DNA of 57,448 nucleotides from an uncultured Schaedlerella sp. (GCA_934435195.1 CAKSAJ010000018.1:1-57448); one strand, 5' to 3'; counted from the stretch's first letter, positions 1 through 8,335 are shown. Notes: generated by a model not told the origin, from the sequence alone. A program made the numbers and translations.

Positions 1-380
1 TTGTACAGCGCCTCCACATTTGCCTTCGCCGATGCAGGCAGAGTTTCCTCCATCAAAAGCTCGCTGTATAACAGCAGGTTTGCTATCGGCGTTTTCGTCT
101 GGTGGGAAATGTCCGCAATCAAGGATTTGATTTTGTCTTTTTCCTGCGCTACATTTCGAGAAGATGCTTCTGCGGCAGAAAGATAGTGTGCAAACTTTGT
201 TTCCAAAGCAGACAGCTGGCTTTCATCAAAATTGGTTTCAGAAAAGGAGCCGGTCATGGCAGCGTCCAGCATCCTTTCGATTTCTTCCATCGTTTTTCTG
301 GCCTTTCTCCGCTCCCATAACACAACAGCTGCCGCCGCCAGAAAACACAGCAGTATGATCACAATGCCGGTTTTATTCAT
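1..380 (-). CDS. Sensor histidine kinase, N-terminal part (cut by window edge)
   Basis: The reading frame opens at an ATG at 380 and runs off the window start, about 126 residues visible. It begins with one hydrophobic membrane segment (residues about 4-22) followed by a basic stretch. The HisKA dimerisation/phosphoacceptor box DISHQTKTP is near residue 91. The ATG overlaps the stop of the upstream response regulator by 8 bases, so the two are translationally coupled as a two-component pair. The kinase ATPase domain lies outside the window. The signal sensed cannot be told from this part. Confidence 0.85.
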   Translation of the reverse strand, partial: MNKTGIVIILLCFLAAAAVVLWERRKARKTMEEIERMLDAAMTGSFSETNFDESQLSALETKFAHYLSAAEASSRNVAQEKDKIKSLIADISHQTKTPIANLLLYSELLMEETLPASAKANVEALY

Positions 381-1050
381 CTTTTATCACCCAGCTATAA
401 CCGATTCCATAGACGGTTTTAATGTATTTCTGTGCACCAAGCTTATCCCTCAGACGCTTGATCGTAACAGACAAAGCATTTTCATCCACATATTCTGCGC
501 CATCTGTCCAGATCCGGTCTACAAGGTCTCCACGGGTCATGGTTCGACCACGGTTTTCAACAAGCAGACGCAGTAATTTTTGTTCTGTTTTACTCAATTC
601 CACTTTTGAATCTCCCGCATAAAAGGTCATCGCCTCAAAGTCAAATTGAAAAAGATCCATACGGATCGGCGCATTTTTATGGCTTGACGCTTGCTTTCGC
701 AGTTGGGTATTCACCCTTGCCCGCAAAACCGAAAGAGAAAAGGGCTTGGTAATGTAATCATCAGCGCCTCTCTCCAGTCCGTCTACGATGTCCAGATCGG
801 TGTCATTGGCAGTCAGCAGAATAACAGGAACTCCGGGCATGTTTTCCTTGACCTCCCGGAGCAGCTCAAGCCCACTGCCATCCGGCAGATTGATATCCAA
901 CAGGATCAGGGATACACCGCCGCAAAGCAGCTGTTCCTTCGCCGTTTTTAGGTCTTGGCAGGAAATGATCTGCCGAGCATCTGCTTTCAGTGCTTTGCAT
1001 AACCCTTGATTCAAACCAATATCATCTTCAACAATCAGTAATTGCTCCAT
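373..1050 (-). CDS. OmpR/PhoB-family response regulator
   Basis: Begins MEQLLIVEDDIG, with the acidic pocket (EDD), phosphoacceptor aspartate in LLDINLPDGSG and conserved lysine in ITKPF, then a C-terminal winged helix ending in the typical YIKTVYGIGYSW. About 225 residues, normal for the family. The start at 1050 is preceded by GGGAG. The frame stays open for 55 more codons to a TTG at 1215, but those residues do not match a receiver domain and look like a leftover of another gene. It overlaps the kinase at 373-380 and is likely activated by it as a DNA-binding regulator. Confidence 0.9.
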   Translation of the reverse strand: MEQLLIVEDDIGLNQGLCKALKADARQIISCQDLKTAKEQLLCGGVSLILLDINLPDGSGLELLREVKENMPGVPVILLTANDTDLDIVDGLERGADDYITKPFSLSVLRARVNTQLRKQASSHKNAPIRMDLFQFDFEAMTFYAGDSKVELSKTEQKLLRLLVENRGRTMTRGDLVDRIWTDGAEYVDENALSVTIKRLRDKLGAQKYIKTVYGIGYSWVIKDE

Positions 1051-1354
1051 ATATCTCACTCCCATTTTTTGAAATCTTATAGCTTTGCTATTAATGATAA
1101 TTTCCGGAAGGTCCGTAAAGTACCTGTTTTTATCCGAATACTTCCTCCACAGTTCATTCAGCATTTCTTCTACTGCTTCTTCATTTCGTTCATCTGCATC
1201 TTCTCTCAATGCCAATTAAAAGGATCTGACCTCAGTAACTTTTGAAGAATTTAGTTGTTGTCACAACGATATAATAGCGGAAGTTTTCAATCCATAATTA
1301 CATCCCTTTCCAACATCTTTTATTCATAAAACCATATTAAAAGCAAGATGAACG

Positions 1355-1606
1355 TTAATTAATCAAACATACTGCTTTATCAAAGTCCTTCTTACGAACA
1401 TAAATCTTATACTCATAGGAATAGTCTTGATTGATTCCATAGTTACCTGTATAAGCTCTTTGGCTTCCAACTACAGTTGCACTCTGTAGATTTGTTGTTT
1501 TTACTACATACTCAATGTTATTTGCAGATAAAATTTCACGTATCTCCGATTGCTTTTTCATATCTAAAGTAATCAATAATTCTTTTCTATTAAAAATAGT
1601 AATCAT
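1355..1606 (-). CDS. Small DUF2007-like protein
   Basis: 83 residues, starting at an ATG directly after a strong GGGGGGAGG ribosome site. The pattern (IFNRKELLITLDMKKQSE, then a beta-strand-rich tail ending YVRKKDFDKAV) resembles short DUF2007/putative signal-transducing proteins that I associate with Lachnospiraceae. No membrane segment or catalytic motif is visible. Function unknown. It stands alone, downstream of the CPBP protease gene on the same strand. Confidence 0.6.
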   Translation of the reverse strand: MITIFNRKELLITLDMKKQSEIREILSANNIEYVVKTTNLQSATVVGSQRAYTGNYGINQDYSYEYKIYVRKKDFDKAVCLIN

Positions 1607-1736
1607 CTTTACCTCCCCCCCTACTGTTCATATCCCATACTCGCTATTAAGCGATTTCTTGCACATAACCATCATCAGACTTACTAACCCTTGTATTTAC
1701 AATCGTTTCTTCTTAATTGTTTTCCATAAATTTATA

Positions 1737-2576
1737 TCAATTTTTCTTACTCGATTTAATCACAATAAATGCTATGCCAATCACTACTATATACCCTATC
1801 AACGAAATAACAGATGATTCAATCCCAAATTCTCCCCCTGTAATTGCAAAAGATTTTGAATTAAGGACGTATGTCATTACAGAATATTTATCCATTTTTT
1901 CTCCGATGGACAATCCACCACCAATAATCATAACGTTCCAAATAGCATGCACTATTCCACTATTCCAAATTGAACCACTCTCTATTGCAATCATTGAAAA
2001 CATAACGCCTACCATAGTTCCAGCGATAATAACTAATAAACAACTGCCTATTGAAAAATCCTGTCCCAGAACATGTACAATACCAAATAACATTGATGGA
2101 ACGATTACTGCCACTTTAACATTCCATCTTTTCTTTAATGCATTAAGTATAACTCCTCTAAACACCATTTCTTCAACAAATCCAGCCGCTATTCCTGTGA
2201 ATGCAATTCCTGCGCTTAAAGTATTAAATATCTGATTTCCATTCATATTTGAAGAAACATACTTACCGTTGAATATTAAAAGATAACTTCCTTTTATAAT
2301 GACTGGTAACAATACAGCTACTATACCCCATCTTATTTTAATTTTAAATTTAGGTAGTCCAAAATCTGACACTGGTAACTTAATAACCTTGCTAATAAAT
2401 ATTTTCAAAAGAAAATATGACAATCCGGCATATACAACTCCAGCGATAATATTACAAATTCCATATGGAACATGTATTATAGTAAATATACTTGCAATTG
2501 CTTGTGCAATAACTTGTGTAATTACTAAAATGAATATGGCAACAAATGATATGCCAATTGCTTTTTTTGTACTCAT
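1737..2576 (-). CDS. CPBP family intramembrane glutamic endopeptidase (CAAX protease-like)
   Basis: 279 residues with about seven to eight hydrophobic segments. The family motifs are present in order: EEMVFRG (EExxxR, catalytic glutamates) near residue 135, FGIVH near 165, and HAIWN near 211 (HxxxN). Members of this integral membrane family cleave or modify membrane proteins; in Firmicutes they are often tied to bacteriocin immunity or maturation. The substrate here is unknown. Start ATG follows AAGGAG. In the uninterrupted chromosome this gene would lie just downstream of ppdK and its terminator. Confidence 0.85.
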   Translation of the reverse strand: MSTKKAIGISFVAIFILVITQVIAQAIASIFTIIHVPYGICNIIAGVVYAGLSYFLLKIFISKVIKLPVSDFGLPKFKIKIRWGIVAVLLPVIIKGSYLLIFNGKYVSSNMNGNQIFNTLSAGIAFTGIAAGFVEEMVFRGVILNALKKRWNVKVAVIVPSMLFGIVHVLGQDFSIGSCLLVIIAGTMVGVMFSMIAIESGSIWNSGIVHAIWNVMIIGGGLSIGEKMDKYSVMTYVLNSKSFAITGGEFGIESSVISLIGYIVVIGIAFIVIKSSKKN

Positions 2577-2671
2577 TTTATTTCTCCTTGTATTATGTAT
2601 TACAAATCAACAAATAGTGATTTTCCTTTATCATACTACCACATCAACGAACTTTTGTACATTTTTCACGT

Positions 2672-2705
2672 AAAAAACCCCTCACACCATAATTGATGTA
2701 AGGGG
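2672..2705 (-). terminator. Intrinsic terminator, probably the displaced ppdK terminator
   Basis: Read on the minus strand: an 11-bp stem (CCCCTTACATC pairing with GGTGTGAGGGG, two G-U pairs), 6-base loop, then six T. No gene on the minus strand now lies directly upstream; the transposon does. If 2740-24097 is removed, this hairpin sits about 40 bp downstream of the ppdK stop codon, exactly where its terminator should be. Confidence 0.8.
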
Positions 2706-2739
2706 TTTTCTATATAGACTAATTAACACTCTGTGTTAT

Positions 2740-2744
2740 ATATC
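2740..2744. repeat. Left target-site duplication ATATC
   Basis: Five bases ATATC directly left of the TGTTG terminus at 2745. The same five bases directly follow the other terminus at 24098-24102. A 5-bp duplication is the hallmark of Tn7-family transposition. Confidence 0.85.
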
Positions 2745-3037
2745 TGTTGTGGGACAAACTTCCTCATCCTCCAAAAGGGCAAATCTCACATTCTCCCACT
2801 TTTTTCAATGCTCATTAGTTTTTCTTTGCGGTCTTTGAAAAACTAAATAAAATTTGTGTTTTATCAAGGTGTGAAAAATCGCGTAAAATCAAGGTTTTCG
2901 CTCTATTTTCATGTAACAAAAAAGACCTTGAAGATCTGATTTCTCAGACCTACAAGGTCAATTTTTACGTTTGAACATTTATTCTGTTGGTTGGGAACTT
3001 TGCCCCTTAACAGGCTATTTCAATTTCCCCTTCAACA
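2745..3037 (+). repeat. 293-bp terminal direct repeat, left copy
   Basis: Identical base for base to 23805-24097 (offset 21,060). It begins TGTTG and ends CAACA, so each copy is bounded by short inverted termini. Left-type boxes GGGACAAA (2751) and GGGCAAA (2777) are mirrored on the other strand by boxes GGGGAAA (3024-3030) and GGGGCAAA (2999-3006) near its right edge. These look like two TnsB-type sites per side, so a single copy resembles a mini-transposon. It contains no open reading frame of note and one strong hairpin. Confidence 0.9.
2918..2959 (-). terminator. Hairpin terminator inside the left 293-bp repeat
   Basis: Stem of two blocks: GACCTTG with CAAGGTC outside, GATCTGA with TCAGACC inside, loop TTTC. 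An A-run precedes and a T-run follows, so it can act in both directions. The minus-strand form has six T directly after the stem. Confidence 0.75.
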
Positions 3038-3110
3038 TAGAGATTATTGACCTTGATATTATTGATTATAATATATCTTTCCAAAAAGGCAAGGATTTTT
3101 TATAATTTAA

Positions 3111-3132
3111 GGGCATACCAACCGGCACGCCC
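3111..3132 (-). terminator. Weak hairpin after the surface-protein gene pair
   Basis: GGGCATACC pairs with GGCACGCCC (9 bp, two G-U pairs on the minus strand), loop of four. The following minus-strand bases are A/T-rich but lack a clean T-run. It lies 29 bp beyond the stop of the gene ending at 3161. Confidence 0.45.
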
Positions 3133-3160
3133 TTCCCTTGTATTTATGCCATTATATAAA

Positions 3161-3646
3161 TTAGTTCATATCTCTGATACGGATGTGAAATTCGCAAGTT
3201 CCTTCATAATGACCTGCAGATCCCTGTGCATCTGGACGTTTACCCCAGAAAGAAAGTGTTGTTTCCATAGCACCTTCTATAAATTGTGCAACTATAGGGC
3301 TTCCATTATAAGTTAGTTCTGGATTAGATGTTACAACTTCCATATTCATAGATCCTGCTGCCGAATTATTTTTGTTTTCCATCTGAACTTTTGAATCAGT
3401 ATATACTTCAACGATTTCATTTGATCGTATGTCCATCATAGATGCAGTAAGTTTATTTTCCTGATTCATATTGATTGTCGCTGGAATAGATACTATATAT
3501 GTGCTATCAACGTCATATGTCATTGTAGCGGTTGCACTATCGCCAAATCCACCATCCCCAAAAGATCCGATATCCTGTGCATATGCCGTAGTTGATCCAA
3601 CCATCAGCATACTCATACAAAGCATTGCTGCTAAAACTCTTTTCAT
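3161..3646 (-). CDS. Secreted protein with signal peptide, surface-associated
   Basis: 161 residues. A clear signal peptide (MKRVLAAMLCMSMLMVGSTTAYAQ, seen as a basic start, hydrophobic core and AYA cleavage site) is followed by a beta-rich domain containing TYIVSIPATINM. That phrase recurs in secreted, WxL-like or pilin-like proteins of Lachnospiraceae, but I cannot place the family firmly. Start ATG has an AGGAG site lying inside the end of the preceding gene, one base away, so the two form an operon. Cargo of the Tn7-like element; a role at the cell surface is inferred. Confidence 0.6.
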   Translation of the reverse strand: MKRVLAAMLCMSMLMVGSTTAYAQDIGSFGDGGFGDSATATMTYDVDSTYIVSIPATINMNQENKLTASMMDIRSNEIVEVYTDSKVQMENKNNSAAGSMNMEVVTSNPELTYNGSPIVAQFIEGAMETTLSFWGKRPDAQGSAGHYEGTCEFHIRIRDMN

Positions 3647-3647
3647 G

Positions 3648-4124
3648 CTATTGCTCCTTTACTATCAGTTTAAATGTCACTACCGCACTATTAAGCTGTG
3701 TTCCATCATCCTTATAGCATTGATATATGAGTTTTCCATCATATTCTCCAACATCTAACGGATCACTAATTTCAATATCATAGTAACCATCACTTGGTTG
3801 AATATAGCCGGATTCCCATAGCTGTTTATCCTTTGCATAAAGTTTCAACTTAAATAAGCACTCATTTTCTTCTGGATTGTAGAAATTGACTTTTTGGCTC
3901 GTTTGATTTGCTCTAAATACAAGGGTTTTGAATCCAGGAACATCAATTTCTTGATTTTCTCCACCGCTCGGTAAGTCTTGATTTCCTTTCCATTTCTCAG
4001 CCAGTTCATCAATAGGCAATAAAGGATTATCTATTTTTCCTTGCCGACCAAAGAAAAAAATGAATGCAAAAAGCAGTAGTAGCGCAAAACATATTATAAT
4101 AAGGAAAGATTTTTTTCTTTTCAT
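3648..4124 (-). CDS. Membrane-anchored extracellular protein
   Basis: 158 residues: lysine-rich start, one membrane segment (about residues 7-28), then an extracellular part rich in beta strands (FYNPEENECLFKLKLYAKD, LWESGYIQPSDGYYDIEI). The repeat of acidic and aromatic strands resembles an immunoglobulin-like fold. No catalytic motif. Good GGGAGG ribosome site. It is the first gene of a two-gene unit with the secreted protein at 3161-3646, suggesting they work together at the cell surface. Confidence 0.6.
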   Translation of the reverse strand: MKRKKSFLIIICFALLLLFAFIFFFGRQGKIDNPLLPIDELAEKWKGNQDLPSGGENQEIDVPGFKTLVFRANQTSQKVNFYNPEENECLFKLKLYAKDKQLWESGYIQPSDGYYDIEISDPLDVGEYDGKLIYQCYKDDGTQLNSAVVTFKLIVKEQ

Positions 4125-4151
4125 AATGACACCTCCCTGCTTCGTATCATA

Positions 4152-4412
4152 TCAATCTGATATCTCTTTGTCATTGCAGAACGGGTGTGTCCATCTATAA
4201 ATTGTGCTTTGATCCATAATATAATAATCACATTTTCCACTTACAACCATATTTATTGCGTCCTTTGAATATCTTTTATTTGGAATTATGCAGTCAGGAA
4301 GTTCTAAATGAATGCTTTTACATCTGTTACACTGGAATCGCCGTAAACTAAAGATGTATTTCTCTCCATTTTCGTCCATAACAGTTCTTTTTCGACTATC
4401 ACGCACTCTCAT
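4152..4412 (-). CDS. DUF6431-like zinc-ribbon protein, probably N-terminally truncated
   Basis: 86 residues from the first ATG. CNRC and the phrase FQCNRCKSIHLELPDCIIPNKRY match my memory of DUF6431 proteins, with a DQSTIYRW tail. The same frame continues upstream without an ATG to about 4540 and adds a first metal-binding pair CPEC, so the open frame is longer than the ATG start suggests. It runs into the terminator of the neighbouring regulator. I read it as a decayed gene missing its first part. Function of the family unknown. Confidence 0.5.
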   Translation of the reverse strand: MRVRDSRKRTVMDENGEKYIFSLRRFQCNRCKSIHLELPDCIIPNKRYSKDAINMVVSGKCDYYIMDQSTIYRWTHPFCNDKEISD

Positions 4413-4522
4413 ATTTTCATTACACTCAGGGCAATTATTATTTTCCTTTGTTCTTATACAATAGTAATTTTTTTTAATATAATTTCGTAATCTTGCCTTA
4501 CAATCATAGAATCTTCTCCCAT

Positions 4523-4549
4523 AAAAAAAGAGCCCGACGCATCAGACTC
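4523..4549 (-). terminator. Intrinsic terminator of the XRE regulator
   Basis: On the minus strand GAGTCTGA pairs with TCGGGCTC (8 bp, two G-U pairs), loop TGCG, then seven T. It starts four bases past the stop codon of the regulator at 4553. Confidence 0.85.
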
Positions 4550-4552
4550 ATT

Positions 4553-4849
4553 TTAGTAATTATTCTTTTTCCTAAACGCATCAACTATAACCTGAACTGC
4601 TTTTACATCATCTTCGGTTAATCCACTTACATCCAACATTGCTTCCGGCGTTTTTTCTACTCCTAACAGATAATCTGTCGTAACTCCAAATATTTCAGCA
4701 AACTTTATCAATATATCAGGAGAGGGCTTTTTATCTTTATGCTCATAGTAACTTATTACAGATTTAGTAACATTCACTTTATCTGCTAATTGCAGCTGCG
4801 TCATTCCTGACTTTAATCGCAAATCTCTTAATTTTTCTCCAAAAGCCAT
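4553..4849 (-). CDS. XRE-family helix-turn-helix repressor
   Basis: 98 residues from the ATG at 4849 (MAFGEKLRDLRLKSGM); an in-frame TTG seven codons upstream is less likely. The N-terminal half is a classic Cro/CI HTH: MTQLQLADKVNVTKSVISYYE, then IFGVTTDYLLG. The C-terminal tail may mediate dimerisation. It is transcribed away from the Mrr-like nuclease gene, with three TAGTATCA boxes between them, so it likely represses itself and the nuclease. Confidence 0.85.
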   Translation of the reverse strand: MAFGEKLRDLRLKSGMTQLQLADKVNVTKSVISYYEHKDKKPSPDILIKFAEIFGVTTDYLLGVEKTPEAMLDVSGLTEDDVKAVQVIVDAFRKKNNY

Positions 4850-4881
4850 TACATTGCAATCTCCCTTCAAGTCAAACCATT

Positions 4882-4951
4882 TGATACTATATATTGATTT
4901 TACAATACTTCCATTGTATACTTAGTATCAAAGTATTTGATTTTAGTATCA
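4882..4951. promoter_or_regulatory. Three TAGTATCA operator boxes between XRE gene and nuclease gene
   Basis: The octamer occurs inverted at 4882-4889 (TGATACTA) and direct at 4923-4930 and 4944-4951, in a 130-bp divergent intergenic region. The inverted pair with the first direct box forms a wide dyad. Most likely bound by the XRE protein encoded next to it. Confidence 0.6.
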
Positions 4952-4979
4952 TTTATTCAAACTCGAAAGTAGGTATATC

Positions 4980-6185
4980 ATGGGATTTTTGGGATGGGGA
5001 TTATTCGGCGCATTATTCGGAGTAGCCGATGAAATAAATACACGAAAAGATATAAAAAACGAACGTGCAGAATCAGCCAAACGCTGCGCTGACTTTAAAC
5101 GCCGTATGGATCAATGGGAAGAATTACGAACAAAAAACTATCTGGCACTGCCTGATAAAAATGACATCATTTCACATGTTTTTTGTATCGAAGTAACTCA
5201 GATTTCAACAGAACAATTTCTTATAAGATGGAACTGTGATATTGACTTCAATTCTATCGCTACGGAATTTGTAATTTATAAAAATTATAAAAATCAACCA
5301 CCACAAAAAATTGCAACACTTCCTTTTATTAGGTTCAATAGAATTTATGAATATACAGACACCATTTCTCCTTCAGAGCCACCCTGTATTTCATATTCTG
5401 TCTATCTCTACGGCATATATGAAGGAACGTTAATTAAATCACACTCATCTATGGGTGGTGGATTAGTTCCAAAACTGAAAAAAATTGATTTACATGTAGA
5501 ATCCAGGAATAATGAATCAGCAAAACTTTTCTGGAATCGCCAACCGAATGTATCTAACTACAAGGTGTATCGTTCCAGAATAGACCAAACCGAAGAAGAT
5601 TTTATACCTGTCGTAATTCTTGAAGGTGATGCAAGACGTTACACGGATCATAATGTCAATGTTGGAAAAACCTACACTTATTTTATTCAAGCCATCCGTA
5701 CACAAAACGGATTTCTACTCGATGAAATTACTTCCAACAAGCAAAATGTAACCATTGAAAAATCAAAAGAATCACAGATGAAAACTAACGTAGAAAATAT
5801 CCCATCCACCAAACAGAAAAATCACGATTTTGATAACATGGATGGACACGAATTTGAAAGTTTCTGTGCCACTCTCCTAAAACAAAACGGATTCAAAAGC
5901 GTATCTGTTACGAAAGGCAGTGGCGATCAGGGTATAGATATTCTTGCAACTAAGGATAGTATAAAATACGGAATTCAGTGTAAATGTTATTCTTCTGAGG
6001 TAGGAAACAAAGCAGTCCAAGAGGCATTTAGTGGTAAGACTTTTTATAATCAGCATGTCGGTGTTGTGCTAACTAACAATTACTTTACCCCTTCTGCAAA
6101 AGAGCTTGCCGAGAAAAATGGCATTATCCTATGGGATAGAAAAAGACTTTTAAAAATGATAGAATTTTCTTCTCATAATTCTTGA
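4980..6185 (+). CDS. Mrr-type restriction endonuclease-like protein with Fn3-like modules
   Basis: 401 residues. A short hydrophobic, glycine-rich start (GWGLFGALFG) and a charged helix are followed by two fibronectin-III-like modules (about 60-150 and 165-255; the second contains LFWNRQPNVSNYKVYRS and YTYFIQAI). From residue 287 comes an Mrr catalytic domain: MDGHEFESFC, GSGDQGIDILA (active-site aspartate about 320) and IQCKCY (QxK, about 333-335), then VGVVLTNNYFT. Such domains cut DNA, often modified or foreign. Context with a divergent XRE repressor fits a regulated defence gene carried as transposon cargo; target unknown. Confidence 0.75.
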   Translation: MGFLGWGLFGALFGVADEINTRKDIKNERAESAKRCADFKRRMDQWEELRTKNYLALPDKNDIISHVFCIEVTQISTEQFLIRWNCDIDFNSIATEFVIYKNYKNQPPQKIATLPFIRFNRIYEYTDTISPSEPPCISYSVYLYGIYEGTLIKSHSSMGGGLVPKLKKIDLHVESRNNESAKLFWNRQPNVSNYKVYRSRIDQTEEDFIPVVILEGDARRYTDHNVNVGKTYTYFIQAIRTQNGFLLDEITSNKQNVTIEKSKESQMKTNVENIPSTKQKNHDFDNMDGHEFESFCATLLKQNGFKSVSVTKGSGDQGIDILATKDSIKYGIQCKCYSSEVGNKAVQEAFSGKTFYNQHVGVVLTNNYFTPSAKELAEKNGIILWDRKRLLKMIEFSSHNS

Positions 6186-6211
6186 TGTTCTATGAAAAGC
6201 GAGGGCACTAA

Positions 6212-7036
6212 ATGAAAAAAATTTTCTTCTATACAATAATAGCTACAATTTCTCTCGGATTATTTGGCTGCAACAATACAACCACTGAAGAAACTCATTA
6301 TAAAGATACAACGGAATCAATAGCAGATTCTGGTGTAGCTGAAAATTCAACCGAAGCACTGTCTTCTGAAAAAGAACAGCCAACGGAAAAAGATTACAGT
6401 ATCCCAGAAGAATTTGTTGATTATAAAAAATTTATTGGAGAAGATATCTCCGTTTTAAATGTAGATACCTCTTCCTGGAATACCGATGATTATACTCACG
6501 ATCTCTGGCGTGGTTCTTTTTATGGACATTCTGGAATGATTGCAGTTCGCCTTGGATGGGACAATAAAACAATCGTTGAATTCTTTTTGCAGTTAGATGA
6601 TACTGATAAACTTTCTGAATCTGACAGAGAAGAATTAAATTCTATCCTTCAAGATTCTTTCGGTTCTAATATTGAAGAAATGAACATCTCATATAATTAT
6701 TCGGGAAAAGATGAATATGAGTTTCAATTTCCTAAACTTTTAGACCAAACTAGCGTATGCACGCTTAGTTGGAACACAGATACTATGCTTGCATATATGA
6801 ATACCAAACCGAAAACCGAAGAATCCACACCTGAAAAACCACAAATTGTTAAGAAGGAGGATCCTGCTATTGGCATGACACCTGAAGAAGTCAAAAACTC
6901 CACCTGGGGAGACCCTTCGGACATCAATAAAACAACCACAAAATATGGTGTTCGTGAACAATGGGTATACAGATCATCGGTAAAAAACAAATATATATAC
7001 TTTGAAGATGGATTGGTTACTGCAATTCAAGAATAA
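6212..7036 (+). CDS. Lipoprotein of unknown function
   Basis: 274 residues. Type II signal peptide with lipobox LFGC (cysteine about residue 20), then a low-complexity Thr/Glu/Ser linker and a folded region. Near the C-terminus, GMTPEEVKNSTWGDPSDINKT followed by EQWVYR is the SmpA/OmlA-like pattern seen in outer-surface lipoproteins. It starts 26 bp after the nuclease gene on the same strand with a GAGGG site, so it is probably co-transcribed. Whether it has any link to nuclease function is unclear. Confidence 0.65.
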   Translation: MKKIFFYTIIATISLGLFGCNNTTTEETHYKDTTESIADSGVAENSTEALSSEKEQPTEKDYSIPEEFVDYKKFIGEDISVLNVDTSSWNTDDYTHDLWRGSFYGHSGMIAVRLGWDNKTIVEFFLQLDDTDKLSESDREELNSILQDSFGSNIEEMNISYNYSGKDEYEFQFPKLLDQTSVCTLSWNTDTMLAYMNTKPKTEESTPEKPQIVKKEDPAIGMTPEEVKNSTWGDPSDINKTTTKYGVREQWVYRSSVKNKYIYFEDGLVTAIQE

Positions 7037-7241
7037 CGCAAAGGTTAATGTTCGGCTGCTAATATGATTATTGTAGATTGAGATAGACCTCGAAGCGGAT
7101 TGAACACGCCGGGAATCGCTGCGCAAATGTAAATATCCCCCCCCTGGTCATTTACTACAAGAATTTTTCCGGCTGACTCAGAATATACAGCCAAAATAAG
7201 ACAGACCGAAAAATAATCACTCTAATCCAGACATAAATTAA

Positions 7242-7281
7242 GCCACTGCAACATATTTCCTGCTGCCAGTGGCTTTCTTTA
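7242..7281. terminator. Bidirectional hairpin terminator
   Basis: AAGCCACTG pairs perfectly with CAGTGGCTT across an 18-base loop, followed by TTCTTT on the plus strand. It sits between two converging genes, the lipoprotein (plus) and the serine recombinase (minus). The 200 bp before it hold nothing I recognise. Confidence 0.65.
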
Positions 7282-7296
7282 TATCTCTACTCTTTT

Positions 7297-7893
7297 TTAT
7301 CCTTCAAGAATTTTTATATATTTGTAAATTGTAGTCCTCGACATTCCACAAAGTTTTGACAGTTCCGAAACATTCATTTCTTTTTTGATATACTTCGGAT
7401 AGTACCGCATAAACACCGCCGGAATATTATCTTCAGTAGTCTTCGGTCTTCCAATGACTGCGCCTTTCGCTCTAGCATTTTCCATCCCGGATTTTACACG
7501 CTGGCAAATTATGTCATGTTCAAGCTCTGCGAAGACCGCCCACATCATTAACATGCCCTTTGTCATCGGGTCAATCTCATGCCCTGGCGTACAATCTACA
7601 GTTATACTTTTATCAATTATCAGTTTCAATTTCTTTTCTTTTATTTCATCTATTATACTGCATAACTTCTGTGTCGATCTAGTCAATCGGCTAACTTCTA
7701 ATACTATAATTGTATCTCCTTCATGCGCTGTATTCATAAGACGGTCAAGTTGTACTCTATCATTCTTCATTCCGCTTTGATACTCCCAGAATATATTTTG
7801 CGGATCAACACCAAGTTTTTTCAAATCTCTTTTCTGGCGATCAATATCCTGTTTCTTTTCGTTGGTTGAGCAACGGGCATAACCATAAATCAT
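7297..7893 (-). CDS. Serine recombinase (resolvase/invertase family)
   Basis: 198 residues from the ATG at 7893, which has GGGAGA in front; the 24 codons upstream do not belong. Starts MIYGYARCSTN with the catalytic serine at about residue 9, then the conserved arginines (VSRLTR, ERVKSGM-like segment QRVKSGMENA) and GRPK before a C-terminal Hin-type HTH (MSRTTIYKYI). Size is that of small resolvases/invertases. In a Tn7-like element it may resolve dimers or cointegrates, or invert a segment; the inverted repeat at 8070-8123 is a candidate site. Confidence 0.85.
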   Translation of the reverse strand: MIYGYARCSTNEKKQDIDRQKRDLKKLGVDPQNIFWEYQSGMKNDRVQLDRLMNTAHEGDTIIVLEVSRLTRSTQKLCSIIDEIKEKKLKLIIDKSITVDCTPGHEIDPMTKGMLMMWAVFAELEHDIICQRVKSGMENARAKGAVIGRPKTTEDNIPAVFMRYYPKYIKKEMNVSELSKLCGMSRTTIYKYIKILEG

Positions 7894-8069
7894 AGAAAAA
7901 TCTCCCTTCTTTTCTGCTTCTGAGCAATACTGTTCACGAAACCCTTTCAAAAATATATTGAACAAATATTGCCACTTTTTCTATTAAATCATTGCTTTTT
8001 TCTTGTTCTTTTGGCTGTTTTAAATTGTACACGAAATGAGTTGTTTTCCTGAACACATTATACCAAAGA

Positions 8070-8123
8070 AATATACCGCCTACAATACACTTTGAAATAT
8101 GTAATAGCTGTATGCGGTATATT
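8070..8123. repeat. 15-bp inverted repeat upstream of the serine recombinase
   Basis: AATATACCGC, a spacer base, then TACA, mirrored by TGTA, a base and GCGGTATATT, with about 24 bases between. It lies between the recombinase gene and the small gene at 8156. It may be a terminator for the minus-strand unit (weak T-run) or a recombinase crossover site. Confidence 0.5.
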
Positions 8124-8155
8124 ATTGTAATGACTGACTCCGTGTTCTGTAGGTA

Positions 8156-8335
8156 TTATTGATTTATATATCTTGTGTACTTTTCAAATACTGAATCACT
8201 GATACCTGATTTATAAATTTTACGAATATCATTTATCTGTTCATCTTTTAATGTCTTCAGCCAATGTAATAAATCACTTCTGCTATTTGTATAGTTATGA
8301 TTCTGATTATTATTGTAGATGATAATGTACTTCAT
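8156..8335 (-). CDS. Small hypothetical protein
   Basis: 59 residues from the ATG at 8335 (MKYIIIYNNNQN) which follows GGGAGA; the longer frame to 8392 lacks a ribosome site. Asparagine-rich start, charged helical remainder. No family recognised. It lies 60 bp after the J-domain gene on the same strand, so probably in the same transcript. Confidence 0.55.
   Translation of the reverse strand: MKYIIIYNNNQNHNYTNSRSDLLHWLKTLKDEQINDIRKIYKSGISDSVFEKYTRYINQ

Noticed and set aside
1051..1215. 55-residue extension of the response regulator
   Set aside because: Begins at a TTG without ribosome site and is not receiver-like; the ATG at 1050 gives the canonical start.
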